A DNA stretch of 64,000 nt, taken from contig CAUYLG010075570.1 of NCBI GenBank assembly GCA_963573385.1, positions 1-64,000 of the forward strand, given 5' to 3'. Below are positions 1 through 11,620 of the stretch, piece after piece; position 1 is the stretch's first letter, and each line of letters opens with the position of its first letter. A program made the position numbers and the translations under genes. The notes beneath the pieces are model-generated. The model did not search any database and was not told the origin of the DNA. It saw only the letters and a list, made by a program, of their open reading frames with translations. This DNA comes from Cacajao melanocephalus. Taxonomy: Eukaryota; Chordata; Mammalia; Primates; Pitheciidae.

Positions 1-728
1 CATGTTGGTTTGTTGCACTCATCAACCCATCATCTACATTAGGTATTTCTCCTAATGCTATCCCTCCCCAACTCCCAACCCCCAACAGGCCCCAGTGTGT
101 GATGTTCCCCTCCCTGGGTCCATGTGTTCTCATTGTTCAACTCCCATTTATGAGTGAGAACATGTAGTGTTTGGTTTTCTGTTCTTGTGTCAGTTTGCTG
201 AGAATGATGGTTTCCAGCTTCATCCATGTCCCTGTGAAGGACATGAACTCATCCTTGTTTATGGCTGCATAGTATTCCATGGTGTATATGTGCCACATTT
301 GTTTTATCCAGTCTATCATTGATGGGTATTTGGGTTGGTTCCAAGTCTTTGCTACTGTGAGTAGTGCTGCAGTAAACATACATGTGCATGTGTCTTCGTA
401 GTAGAATGATTTATAATCCTTTGGGTATATACCCAGTAATGGGATTGCTTAGTCAAATGGTATTTCTGGGTCTAGATTTTTGAGGAATCACCACACTGTC
501 TTCCACAATGGTTGAACTAATTTACACTCCCACCAATAGTGTAAAAGGATTCCTATTTCTCCACATCCTCTCCAGCATCTGTTGTTTCCTAACTTTTTAA
601 TGATCACCATTCTAACTGGGGTGAGATGGCATCTCATTGTGGTTTTGGTTCGCATTTTTTTGTTTCTGTAATGACCAGTGATGATTAGCTTTTTGTCATG
701 TTTGTTGGCTGCATAAATGTCTTTTTTC
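1..728 (-). mobile_element. L1 (L1PA/L1PB-type) 3' end, truncated
   Basis: Reverse-strand LINE-1. Minus-strand frame 379-137 encodes the recognisable ORF2 C-terminus, with core residues IDWIKQMWHIYTMEYYAA, and then passes into the 3' UTR, which leaves the window at base 1. Upstream of that frame (380-728) ORF2 is broken by substitutions and stops. The 5' truncation is near 728. The copy cannot encode a working protein. Confidence 0.93.
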
Positions 729-1735
729 TATGTGGCTTTATGCTCTGCTACTGAAAAAACAGCAGGTGTTTTTTTCAAAATACTTGTAAATCCAGATGTT
801 TTATCCTGCAGATAAAGGTTCAGATCTGTGACTTTTTAGCCCAGCTCTGACCTCTTTTAAGATGTTTTGCAGAGAGTCAGTTTGCACTGGCTTGGAGCTT
901 TCTTGGCAACAGTGCAAGGCAGGCTGGGTAGGTATGAGTGCTGCCCTTTGACAAATGTCATGAACCCTGGCACTTTGGCTCCAGAAGCAACACCTTGTCC
1001 TTATCTCCATGCAGCCTCAATAGACTATGTCCCTGAGGTGAGTTAGAGGACTTACTTGAGACAGTTTTTCAACCTCCTCCAGGATCTTTTAGATTCAGTC
1101 CTTAAGCTGATAGAGTAGAAGTCCCTTCGGATCATGACCCCAGGCATAACTTTCCTAATTCCTTGCCATAATTCCTAACCACAAATGGATGATGTGCTTC
1201 AACATGCAGCCCCCTTTACACTGCAGTCTAAATCCTCTTGGAAAGGGTCCAGGTCAGCCACAACATACGCACTTTGTCTCCACAGCACAGAATGACAGCT
1301 GGGCTCCAGACATGGCTGCAATACAAGTGCCATCTCACACCGTCTAGGGACAAATCCAGTCCAGGTGGATTCATTGAGCAGTCCCTATGGGGCTCCCTGC
1401 ATGGCAGCCCGTTCTGTCCCCGGGCAGAGGGTGTGTCTTCAGGCCATGCTGGTGCTTGCCTGGCCTTGCCCACGCGTACTTCATTCTCTGCTCACCTATT
1501 TCCCAAGCACAGTTGCTCCTGGCTATGCTACAGGCACACACCCGGCTTCCTCAAAGTGATGCCAGTGCTACTTCCTTCTGCCTCTCACTGAGCAAAGATG
1601 CCCTCAAGACCAGCTAGGAGGAAGTCTGCATACCTGTGGCTGTTACCCAACCTGTCACCTGAAAACGACTCTGTGCTCCAACTCAGAAGTTGGAAATTGA
1701 CCTATACTGCCTAAAATTAGTGTCTCCCATCAAAA
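729..1735. other. No recognised feature
   Basis: About 1 kb of unique-looking intron. Short overlapping open frames occur on both strands near 1230-1620 but share no recognisable domain and have no splice context. Nothing supported. Confidence 0.5.
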
Positions 1736-1739
1736 AGTA

Positions 1740-1828
1740 TGCATGTGTAGGTGTGTTTATTATATATAAACATGCACATTGTACACATATACACACATCA
1801 TGTACATATACATATACATATACATGAA
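1740..1828. repeat. AC/AT-rich microsatellite
   Basis: Interrupted TATA, ACACAT and (CATATA)n units, the cleanest being the CATATA copies at about 1803-1826. Likely length-polymorphic. Confidence 0.75.
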
Positions 1829-1834
1829 ATGTGA

Positions 1835-2870
1835 GCGTTAAATATCCACTGCCTACTCCTGGTTGATAGCGCTATACCTAGTAAGACAGCACAGTGCAAA
1901 GACCACTCTGGAATACCTCCTATGTAGGTCTCTCCCATGGTTTTATTCCTGGACTCTTCCTTTGTCATTGCAGCTTCCTGGGCTCCCAAGTTTTGCGGGG
2001 ATAAAACCTCCATGGGGAAACTCAGACCCCACTAGGTTTGTCCTTTGTGCTACAAAGCCAAGTATGAATTTGCATAAAGTGAACAAAAGTAAATTCTGAG
2101 CTCCTGGAGCAGCTGACAAACCTCCACAAAGCCTGTTGGGAATTTAGAGCCAAGGGAAGGAGTGGAAGACCCAAGCAGCTACTGGAAGAACCTGAGGCTT
2201 TGAAGCCCTTTTGCTTATGAACTCTTCCACTTCCTATCACCAGAATTCTTCATATTGTCACATTCCCACCAACATAAAACCAAGCTCTGAGTCAATGGAA
2301 AACACTGTTAAGACTTCTAGTGATGGATTCCTGACATCCATTTCTGAAGTCTTCTCTCTTCCCATCCACGAAGCCATGGAGCCCAGTCCGCACCCACCCA
2401 CTGCCACCCTGTTCCAAACACAACTGAAAACTCATCTCTTTTATGAGCTTGCTCTGACAAGCGCAATTCTGCAGCAATTAACATATTCTTATAGAAAAAT
2501 CTTGATGAGCAGAGCAGCTGTGAATCTGCTCACCACCCTCAGGTGCAAGATACATCACAACCCTTGATTTTTCTAGATCCAATTAAATTGGCTCTGAGCA
2601 CCTGCTGTCCAGGGTTGGAAGCTGTCATGCATCCACCGTTACTGAGGGACACCACCCCTCCCTAGGGTTGTATAAATGGCCCTAGAGACTTACAGTGTCC
2701 GTAAAACATGTGGAGAGGTTTCTGATCTTGCTTCTGACTAAGTCTGCACAACCCGTTCCAAGCCACAAGCCTGTGGGTACATTTCCTCTATATCCAGAAA
2801 AGCCATGAGACCATCACTGTGTCTCCAAGGTCTCGGCCCTGTGGCTTAGTCTCCAGGCACCCCCATGTCA
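1835..2870. other. No recognised feature
   Basis: Intronic sequence without an assignable repeat or gene. A 118-codon frame at 2211-2567 (+) has no recognisable motif and no flanking splice signals. Confidence 0.45.
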
Positions 2871-2871
2871 T

Positions 2872-3345
2872 CCTGCATTAGTTTCCTAATGCAGCTGGAA
2901 CAAACTTACCATAAACTTGGAGGCTTAGACAACACAAAGTGTTATCTAACAAGTCTGTGGGTTAGAAGTCTAACACAGGTCTCACTAGGCTGAAATTGTT
3001 TGCAACAGGACTGCATTACTGCTGCACCTTCCAGGGGAGAATTTGTTTGCTTGCCTTTCCATCTTCCAGAGGCTGCCCACATTCCTTGCCTCAGGGCCCC
3101 CTCCTCCACCTTCAAAGCCAGCACCATGGACTAAGTCCTTCTCACATTGCCGTCTCTCTCATTCTCCCTCTCCTGTCTCCCTCCCCCACTTAAAAGGACT
3201 CTTGTGATGGCACTGGGCTTCCCAGATAATCCAGGATAATCTCCCTAGTTGACTGCTGATTAGCAACCTTAACTCCACCTGCAACCTCAATTTTTCTTTG
3301 TATAGTGGAATATATTCACAGATTCTGGAGATAAGAAAACCCAGC
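2872..3345 (-). mobile_element. MaLR/MLT1-like LTR, reverse orientation
   Basis: Opens with the reverse complement of the typical LTR 3' end (CTGCATTAGTTTCCTAATGC, an altered form of the usual gctgccataacaaa block). It contains the conserved GATAATCCAGGATAATCTCC block at about 3223-3242 and ends near 3345. No internal retroviral genes flank it, so it is a solo LTR. The subfamily is uncertain. Confidence 0.65.
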
Positions 3346-3568
3346 TCATTTCTGCAGGTCTTAGGGGCCTCTCCCTTTCCCTAGTAAGGCCTCTGCCAGC
3401 GTTTCCTCACAAAAATCTAAAAGTTGCATCCCTTTGGAGCAAGCCAGTGCTCTGCCTACCACAGCCAAGGCTTTGGGAAATGGAAGACCTTTAAAGAACC
3501 TCCTCTAAGGCAAGGCACAAATCCCTTCTGGCCCTCTCCAGAGGGGGCAAATAAAACACCTGCCCCTT

Positions 3569-3979
3569 TTGGGGTGGGAAAAGACAGCTAATTTCTCAGT
3601 CATCCTTCCTACAATTGTGTCTTTGTGTCTGCTGAACCCTGTCAGGGCGCCTTTTCCTCTGCCTCCATTCCCCTTCCTCTCATGTGTGAGCCTGGGACCA
3701 CATCCTGTACTTTGGAAGCTTCCAGCAGGGCTCACGCAGTGCTCTGCAAGCACATTCAAGTGTTCCACTGATCTTGCACCTTATAAACGAGGCTCTAAAA
3801 GTCAGCAAAAATATAGGCGACTAGAAGGCTTTGCCGTCAATTCCAGTAGTCAACAACATCCTATAGCTCGAGCACTTAAAACTTTTGCTTGGGATTTATT
3901 TGGATGGCGTGCTAGAGCTCAAAAGAAAAAAGCCACTGAGCAGGCAGAGTGGATAAAGGACAATTTAGGGAGTGTCTAG
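3569..3979 (+). other. 136-codon open frame with a protein-like C-terminal half
   Basis: The frame is open from 3569 to a stop at 3977-3979. Its last ~70 codons (from about 3770) look unlike random intron translation: basic and aromatic residues are mixed, with an amphipathic pattern around ALKTFAWDLFGWRARAQKKK. I do not recognise the family. It could be the 3' end of an old processed pseudogene or a mobile-element protein fragment, or chance. No poly(A) tail or target-site duplication is obvious downstream of the stop. Confidence 0.3.
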
Positions 3980-4074
3980 AAGTTATAGACTCCCATTCCA
4001 AATGGTCAGTCTCAAAGGATCTGAAATTACGTATTCATTGATTCAAGAAAAATGTCTTGAGCTTCTGTCATATG
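3980..4074. other. Unassigned spacer
   Basis: Short stretch between the open frame and the inverted-repeat arm. Nothing recognised. Confidence 0.4.
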
Positions 4075-4199
4075 CCCTCAGTGATTACTTTTCAGTATTG
4101 TCAGTAATATTTCTACATACTTTGCCTCCATTCTCATGCCTCCTGTTTATCATCCCACGAAGATTTTTGTGGAGAGTAAAATGTTATATTCATGAAAAT
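4075..4199 (+). repeat. Inverted repeat, left arm (125 bp)
   Basis: This segment is the reverse complement of 6604-6728, both 125 bp. By eye there are about 10 mismatches and no gaps, so roughly 92% identity. The innermost 43 bases (4157-4199) differ at only one position. No repeat family was recognised in the arms. Confidence 0.85.
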
Positions 4200-4717
4200 A
4201 TTACATTCATGAAAATCCATGAGGGGCACTGTCTTAGTGCTGGGTTTAAGGTCGCAGGAGACCTCATGTTGTCTTTTGCTTTTCCACTGTTTAATCAGAG
4301 GGGAGTTACTCAGAGTCAAGTGAATATCATGGAGAATACCAGCTTTAGAGGTCAAACACCCTGGTAGAGTTATGGAACTTTCCAGAAACTCCTCTGCCCT
4401 ATCTTAACAATGGTGATAAATCTGTTCACAGCCTTTTGGAGAACACTGAATTATACACAGGGCACACTCAGTAAACACCCCGCCTCTCCTCCCCTCCACC
4501 TTAGAGATAGATCCAAAGCGACCCCAGATCACCAGACAGCTGAAAGAATGACGAAAGTGGTTTTCTCTTGAAACCCCATGATTTGTTATTCTGTCCCCCA
4601 GGTCTAGATTGTCCCTCAGCCTTTGATTTGCAACCTAAGAACTCCCACTCCTTCTTTCCTTAACTTGCTCCCACCTCACCCAAGATGGTCAGTCCACCAT
4701 CTCCCCATTCCCATCTG
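4200..4717. other. No recognised feature
   Basis: Sequence between the left inverted-repeat arm and the next LTR. An ATTCATGAAAAT motif recurs just inside the arm end (about 4188-4199 and 4206-4217). Otherwise nothing assigned. Confidence 0.4.
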
Positions 4718-5060
4718 CTATGGACTGAGTTATGTCCCCCATATATTCATATGTTGACATCCTAATCCACCATGTGATGGCATTTGGAGTTGGGGCCTTT
4801 GAGAGGTAATTGGGTCATAAGGGTGGAACTCTCTGGATGGAGTCAGCACCCTTTTGAGGGAGACCGCAGAGAGCTCACTCTCTGCCCTATGGGCATGAAA
4901 AGGCAGCCTCCTGCAAGCCAGGAAGAGCGCCCTGATCAGGAACAGAACCTGCCGGCACCTTGAGCCTGGCTTCCCAGCCTTCAGAACTGTGAGAAACAAA
5001 TGTCTGTTATTTAAGCCACCAGCCAGTGGTACTTTGTCACGGCCACCCCAACTAACACAC
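4718..5060 (+). mobile_element. MLT1-type solo LTR (ERVL-MaLR)
   Basis: Starts TGCTATGGACTGAGTTATGT, runs through the characteristic CATATGTTGACATCCTAATCC and GGGTCATAAGGGTGGA blocks, and ends ACTTTGTCACGGCCACCCCA then ACTAACACA. This is the standard MLT1 order on the plus strand. No gag or pol beside it. One of the few plus-strand LTRs here. Confidence 0.85.
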
Positions 5061-5104
5061 CATGGCTCTGGAATCGCCTCTGCTGCCCTAGTGGGATGAG
5101 TGTG

Positions 5105-5232
5105 CTCCTGTGTTTTCTTCAAGGCTATGAGCCTTGAGAGCAGGGGCTGCATCTTTATTCACCCATGTATCTGGCTGTAAGCACAGGATCTGGCACATAG
5201 CAGGTGTTCAGTGTTTATAAATTGAATTGAAC
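5105..5232 (+). mobile_element. L2 3' end fragment
   Basis: Contains GAGAGCAGGGGCTGCATCTTT and GGCACATAGCAGGTGTTCAG followed by a short AATTGAATTGAA tail, as in LINE-2 3' ends. Confidence 0.6.
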
Positions 5233-5249
5233 TGGAATCTGCCTACTCT

Positions 5250-6012
5250 TTTGTTTGCCTTTGCTGCCATAACAAATTACTGAAAATTGATTGGACTAAT
5301 ATCACAAATGCATTGACTTAAGATCCTAGAGGTCAGAAGTCCAGCAGGAGTCTCTCTGGGCTTAAGTCAAGGTGTCAGCAGGGCTGTGTTCCTTTCTGGA
5401 AGATCTGGAGGAATTCACTTCCTTTCCTTTCCCAGCTTCTAGAGGCCACCTGCACTCCTTGGCTCATGGTCTCCTTCCCACATCTTTAAAACCATCAAAC
5501 ATGGCCAGGCACGGTGTCTCACCTATATAATCCCAGCATCTGGGGAGGCCAGGGCAGGAGGATCACTTGAGTTCAGGAGTCTGAGACCAGCCTGGGCAAC
5601 AGAGCAAGACCTCATCTCTGCAAAAAATAAAAATAAAAAAATTAGATGAGTGTGGCGTTGCACACCTATGGTCCCAGCTACTCAGAAGGCTGAGACGGGA
5701 CGATCACTTGAGGCTGGGAGGCCAAGGGGCTGCCAAGAGCCCTAATTGTACCACTGAACTCTAGCCTAGGCCACAGCAAGGCCCTGTCTGTCTAAAACAA
5801 CAACAACAACAAAGAAAAAACAGCAACGTTGGGCTAAGTCCTTCCTATGCTACTATCTCTCTGGTTCCCTCTCTCTTCTGCCTCCATCTTCCACTTTTAA
5901 GGCCCTAGGATAATCTTTCAGCTGACTGACAACCTTCATTCCTTGACATGTAACATGCATATCCACAGGATCAGGATGTGGGCATTGTTGGGGCCATTAT
6001 TCTGCCTATTAC
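5250..6012 (-). mobile_element. MaLR-like LTR interrupted by an AluJ
   Basis: The reverse-orientation LTR opens with TTGCTGCCATAACAAATTAC and resumes after the Alu at about 5823, continuing to the GGGGCCATTATTCTGCCTA block near 6000. The Alu at 5503-5822 splits it, so the LTR is the older insertion. It shares blocks with the LTR at 2872-3345. Confidence 0.7.
5503..5822 (+). mobile_element. AluJ-type SINE
   Basis: Full dimer starting GGCCAGGCACGGTGTCTCAC, with left arm, A-rich linker, right arm and a CAA-interrupted tail (about 5796-5820). High divergence, few remaining CpGs, and the left-arm end GGGCAACAGAGCAAGACC suggest AluJ. Inserted in a reverse LTR. Confidence 0.92.
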
Positions 6013-6603
6013 ATGCCATATAAAGAGATTTGAAAATCACCTGCATCCTCATTTGTGATTCCTGCAACTCAGTGAAATTCTAACACACTCTCCCTGTTAC
6101 CCTCTCTATGACACATACTCCAAATAAGCCTGGTCTCTAGACTGGAATGTCTCAGGAACATCTGAAAAACATTGCATAGGAGATAAATTAGCAGGCCTGC
6201 CAAGCTTGAGTTATTGCTCGCTGATCCTTAGTTCAGCAACCAATTGATCTCCACTTCTCTCACTTGAATTATTACTCTCAGTGAAAGATGGCATTTGGGG
6301 AAAGGCTGTGGAATAAGAATTCTGCCAGTGCTGTTGCCCCTCTCTCCTCCTCCCAAGAGGATATGGTTTGGTGGGTTGGCAATCCCAGAGGAGACCCATT
6401 CCTAACCTGAGCTTTTCTCTGTCTGGACTGCTCATTCCTTCTGTTTCCAGTGCATTCCAAATCATCTGCATTCCTTCACAGTCACCTCTCAATCTTCTCT
6501 CATCTGAAAAAAATAGATACTCATGCTGTCTATTATTGATAGAGTAGTATGGCTCCCTTACTGATTTGGGGAACAGTGAATTTTTCTCCAAAGAGTTCAA
6601 AGC
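6013..6603. other. No recognised feature
   Basis: Intron between the LTR and the right inverted-repeat arm. A 141-codon minus-strand frame (6636-6211) begins inside the arm and has no recognised motif. Confidence 0.45.
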
Positions 6604-6728
6604 ATTTTCATGAATATAACATTTTACTCTCCACAAAAATCTTCATGGGATTATAGACAGGAGGCATGATAATGGAGGCAAAGTATGTAGAAGTATTACT
6701 GAGCATATTAAAAAGTAATTACTGAGGG
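6604..6728 (-). repeat. Inverted repeat, right arm (125 bp)
   Basis: Reverse complement of 4075-4199 with about 10 mismatches. The 2.4 kb between the arms carries the MLT1 LTR, the L2 fragment and the Alu-split LTR. Confidence 0.85.
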
Positions 6729-6804
6729 TTTTTTAATGGTGTAAGTGGTTTCCCCATGGAAAGTAGGTATTTGCATCTTCTGTCTAGTACCATCATAGTC
6801 TTTT

Positions 6805-7172
6805 TTTTTTTAGCTTCTGTAACAGAATACCACATATTGGGTAATTTGTAATGAGCAGAAATTTATTTCTCAGAGTTCTGGAGGCTGCAAGTCTAAGATG
6901 GAGGAGTTGGAATCTTGAGAGGGCCTTCTTGCTGTGTCATTTCATGACAGAAGATGAAAGGGTAAGAGAAGGTGAGAGAGGAGAAAGTAAGAGAGGGGCC
7001 AAACTCATTCTCTTATGAGGAGCCCACTCTCTCAATAGCAGCATTAATCCACTCATGAGGGGGGAGCCCGCCATGCTTAATCACCTCTTAAAGGTTCCAC
7101 CTCTTAATACCATCACAGTGGCAATTAAATTTCACATGAGTTGTGGAGAAGACAAACATTCAAACCATGGAA
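6805..7172 (-). mobile_element. MST/MLT1-like LTR, reverse orientation
   Basis: Opens AGCTTCTGTAACAGAATACC, then AATTTATTTCTCAGAGTTCTGGAGGCTGCAAG in two blocks, and ends ACAAACATTCAAACCATGG, the reverse complement of the usual MaLR LTR start. Solo LTR. Confidence 0.75.
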
Positions 7173-7227
7173 AGTACCGAAAAATCAACCTGACATACAG
7201 TCAGCATCTACAGATATATATGTATCA

Positions 7228-7290
7228 CACACACACACACACATATACATACACACGCATACACATGCACACCTATACATACATACATAT
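7228..7290. repeat. CA/CATA microsatellite
   Basis: A run of (CA)n at about 7228-7242 followed by interrupted ACATACA units. Confidence 0.8.
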
Positions 7291-7299
7291 GATTGCATC

Positions 7300-7925
7300 C
7301 ACCCAGCACCTCATTTATTCAGGCAGTGTCTCCTGAGCCTCCACTGCATTTCAGGCACCATCACAGACCCTGGGCTGGGGACAAAATTAGTAAAGCATAG
7401 TTGCTTACCTTGAAGATTCAGGATCTATCAAGGCAGAGACATGGAAGCCAGCCACTGTCACCCCATGGGCTGAGTGCTGTCCTGGAGGCAGGCACTGGGT
7501 GGTAAGGACAGAAACTAAACATATTGGGAGCTCTCTGGCAGGCTTCCAGGGGAGGGTAAGTCTGAGCTGAGTCCTGGGGATTTCAATGGGCTATAGGGGC
7601 TGAGGAAGAGCCTGGGAGACAACAGAGGCAATGTGTGGGCACACATCTGCAGGAAGAAGTACAGTCCCTAGAGAATTCTGAGTTCTTTTAGGCGCAGAGA
7701 AAAGATACAAGGTTTGGATGAAGAGGACACCACCAGTGGCCCAGAGAACCTTGCAGGGAGCTGGACTTTATCAGCAACCACTGAATGATTTAAAGCAGGA
7801 CAGGAACTGATGGAATCTGAAGTAGAGAGAGCCAACTCTAAAGCTTTGTGAGAAATGAAGTGGATGTTGGCAAGACCGGAGCAGTGCTCTAGATTTGGTG
7901 ACTGCTGTGGCAACCCTGATAAAAA
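7300..7925 (-). mobile_element. L2 fragment, reverse orientation
   Basis: Contains the order typical of antisense LINE-2: CATTTATTCAGGCAGTG near the start, a gain of CTTGAAGATTCAGGATCTATC, then TTTAAAGCAGGACAGGAACTGATGG and the CTGCTGTGGCAACCCT region. Heavily diverged. Confidence 0.6.
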
Positions 7926-8147
7926 CTGATGAGAGGGCTACAGAACGCTCTGGAGAGGATTCACTCATGTATGAATGTGTCAGTGCACAAACATCTCTGA
8001 AAAGATGTTCCTGGAAATGTTAACAATGGTTACCTCTTGTGGCAGGGTACAGGGTGGTTTTTCCCTTTAACATTTTTCTGGGTTAATTAAAATGTTCTCC
8101 ATGAGTATATACCATTTTTATAATCCAGAATAACAAAAAAAAGTGGT
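7926..8147. other. Unassigned
   Basis: AT-rich spacer between L2 and the LTR-like block. Nothing recognised. Confidence 0.4.
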
Positions 8148-8703
8148 TTATTGTTGTTAATTAAAAACTGACCCTGAGATTGAATACACAAATGGACCAT
8201 GGCCAACCATGTATAAAAATAGCACTTGGACCCACATCCTGCAGCCACCTGCCCAGGAAACCAACTGCTTTTCTACAATAAACAACCCAGGAAGCCAGCC
8301 TGTGTTAAGCCAGACTTGCAAGAAACCAGTTTCACTCCAGGAAGCTAAACAATAACTTCTGTGACAATTGGCCCAAATGACCAGAACTTGGTTAATAACA
8401 AAATTTCCCTCATTTTTGCTCCAACTTCCAACTTAGGGCTAATTGGAGAAAGTCAAAGATGCCCCTTCATCAATCACACCGGATGCCCATTTCTAGGTAG
8501 CTCACCTGCAGCTTCCCCAAAATGACCGCTTCCCTCAGAGCATGTCTGAGGTCTTCCCTCTTTTCCAGCATGAAGCTTTCCCACTCCCCTGCCTGCCTTT
8601 GAGTCTTTGCCAAATGCATGTGATGGTCCCTTGCTATAGCATGTTCTGAATAAATAGCCTCTGCTTTCCTCATTTGGTTGATTTTCATTTATTTCCACAA
8701 CCC
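8148..8703 (+). mobile_element. LTR-like block, family not assigned
   Basis: The block has LTR architecture: a GA-rich start near 8150 (TGTTGTTAATTAAAAACTGA), a TATAAAA at 8211, an AATAAA at 8649-8654, a T-rich region and an end near CCACAAC at 8703. The CTGAATAAATAGCCTCTGCTT ending resembles endogenous retrovirus LTR 3' ends. No internal coding region beside it. Subfamily and edges uncertain. Confidence 0.45.
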
Positions 8704-9379
8704 AAAGAGTTCTGGTGCCTTGGAGACAGTAAAGAGGGACCATAAGGAAAGGCTTTTAGGAAAAGGAAGCCACAGGACTTGGTGTCTGTTGGCAGCAGGG
8801 TGAAAGATGGAGATGCAAAGATACCTCTGGGTGCTGGCTTGGAGTTCTGGGCTGGTGTTGGTGCCGTGCACAGAGCCCTGCACAGGAGGGAACACGTGGA
8901 AAAGGTCTGAGCTGGGACCTTGCAGAACAGAAAGAACAATCATCAGGTGAAAAGGATGCTTAGAAAAGGAACTCTGTGGAGGTATGGACAAGGCTAGTTA
9001 CCAAGAAGGAAAGGAGAGGAACCCCAGGGCTGGCAACCTCTGGAGCCATCACAACCCTGAGTCTAAAGAGGCCAAGGGAGGAAACCAGACAGAGCTGCAG
9101 GAGAGAGCACCACTGGATGGGACTATGGTGGTAGGAAAAGGAACACAGCCCATTTCAACTCAACCCATCTTAATAGAAAGTTTCCATTCTCCTCCTGCTT
9201 TTTCAGTCTCCCACCAGAACCTCCCATGAGCTAAGCCCAACAGGAAGCCAGAGGACATGAGAGACCAAGTACATCCAGAAAGGTCATTCTCCTGGGCTGC
9301 ACAGAGAGAGTCCAGAGGGTGTGGGGAGGCTCTTGAGGGACAGATAGAGAATATCTAGTCCAGACTGTATGGGGATAAC
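8704..9379. other. No firm feature
   Basis: Unassigned, possibly including eroded L2 between the two reverse L2 pieces. Overlapping open frames on both strands near 8690-9230 have no recognisable domain. Confidence 0.4.
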
Positions 9380-9700
9380 CATCTCTGTCTTGAAAAATGT
9401 TTATTTTGAGGTTATTACAGGAAATCCATGTGGAAATGTCTTGCAGGCAAGTCAATATGGCAGCAAAGAAATTGAGGGAAAGATCTGAGGTAGAGAGCTA
9501 GATGAGGAAGTCATCTATATATAGGGAGAGCTTCATCCACAGGTGACCTTTCCCCAAGAAAGAGTGGGGGATGAGGAAAAGAAAGAGGGTGAGGACAAAC
9601 CACGGAGAACCCCCAACATTCAAGGGGACAGGCAGAAGAAGAAGTCAGGAAAAGTCACTGGGAAGGAGAATTGGTCAGAGATCTAGAGGCAAAAGCTGGA
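9380..9700 (-). mobile_element. L2 fragment, reverse orientation
   Basis: Contains GAGGTTATTACAGGAAATCC, AGTCATCTATATATAGGGAG and AACCACGGAGAACCCCCAAC, in the order of antisense LINE-2. Likely continuous with 7300-7925 before the intervening insertion. Confidence 0.55.
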
Positions 9701-9884
9701 GTATTTATCAGATTTGCAGACATGCTTTTCAGCAGCAAACTCCACCAGTCAATTAGGCAAAGGTCTAAACCTAAAGGCATAGACTCAAACCAAAGCCAAA
9801 TCATGCTATTCAGGTTTACGGTCCTTGAGCCTCCAGGGGAATGGCAGAAGAGTATCAAGGGAAAGAGTCAAACTCTGTAAAATA

Positions 9885-10620
9885 GTTGAAGAGATTTATT
9901 CTGAGCCAAATATGAGTGACCATGGCCCATGATACAGCCCTCAGGAGGTCCTGAGAACATATATGTGCCCAAGGTGGTCAGGGTACAGCTTGGTTTGATG
10001 TATTTTAGGGAGACACGAGACGTCAATCAAATACATTTAAGAAATACATTGGTTCAGTCCAGAAAGGGGAGATAACTCAAAGGAAGGGGGTTCCAGTTTA
10101 TAGGTAGTTTTTCGATTTTTTCTGGTTGACAGTGGGTTGAGTTTACCTAAAGACTGGGATCAATAGAAAGGAAATGTCTGGCTTGCAATAAGAGGTTGTG
10201 GAAACCAAAGTTTTACCATGCAGCTGAAGCCTCCAGGTAGCAGGATTGTAAATGATTCTTACCAGACTTCGGGTCTGTGTTGATGTTCACTCCAGAGGGG
10301 TATAATTGAGGCATGTCCGATCCCCACTTCCCATAATAACCTGAACCAGCCTCTCAGATTAAATTTTAGGACCACCCTGGCCAAGGAAGAAGTCCACTCA
10401 GATGGTTGTGGGGCGTTCAGATTTTATTTTTGGTGTACAAGAACTACTGGTTTGTAATAGTGCTGGGCACAGCATTTGCACTTCCTTGGGCACACATTTT
10501 AAGGTAGTCCCAGCGAGCTTCCTCCACAAGCCACACTGGAGTAGTGGGCTTGGCGGAAAACAGCAGGGAGACTGGCGATGTTGCCCCAGGTACCTCAAAG
10601 CTGGGACCATGATTCATTTC
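9885..10620. mobile_element. LTR-like interspersed repeat, family not assigned
   Basis: Contains a familiar high-copy block beginning GCCAAATATGAGTGACCATGG and CAGCCCTCAGGAGGTCCTGA. I recall it as an endogenous-retrovirus LTR family but cannot name it. No coding remnant. Confidence 0.5.
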
Positions 10621-10629
10621 TTCTGCCCT

Positions 10630-11298
10630 GGATAACAACACCTGATCCTTTTTTTTTTTTTTTCCAAATCTGAAGAATTGTTCATGAACCAAAATTTTTA
10701 GATAAATAAAATGAATATTTACCCGAGCCAACAGACACGCTTCCTTCTCCCAGTTCACTTTTCCCATTTGCAAATGCCTGTTTTTTCAGGAGCTTTTCTC
10801 CCTTCCTCCCTCTTCACCCCATCATGCATGGCATCAACATAAGACACTGTCAATCTCAAGGTTCTCCAATCAGGCACAAATTGGGTTATTAGTGGTGTGC
10901 AGAAAGCTGACATAAGCTTGCTTGGCCTTGAAAAACGTGAAAAAACTGAACCAGCTGGCTAAAGGGGCCACAGCTCCCAAACGAAGAGGGAAAATGTTTA
11001 CACACATTTGTCGGCAATTCCCCAACCCTTTCTTGATTAGTTGTGTTCAGTACCCTTATTATATTACATTATCAACTCTTACTAATTTTTTCCCAATTAC
11101 AGAGCCCTCAACTCCTTCCATGTCAAAAGGTTAAACTCCCCTAATAAGCAGCCCTTTCTTCTGACTTAAGCCAACCAAGGGACTGCCTTTTCTATCAGTT
11201 CTATTTCCAACACGTTAAGAGCAGGCATTCCTCAGTACCAGATGTTCTACAACAGCCCTGCCCAATGGAAGTATAATGCCAGCCACCTGCATAATCTT
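10630..11298. other. No recognised feature
   Basis: Includes a poly-T run at about 10648-10664 and AT-rich sequence. Nothing assigned. Confidence 0.45.
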
Positions 11299-11611
<313 letters not shown>

Positions 11612-11620
11612 CATAATCTT

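Noticed and set aside
137..379. Minus-strand frame as a host gene
   Set aside because: It is the L1 ORF2 C-terminus, truncated and not functional.
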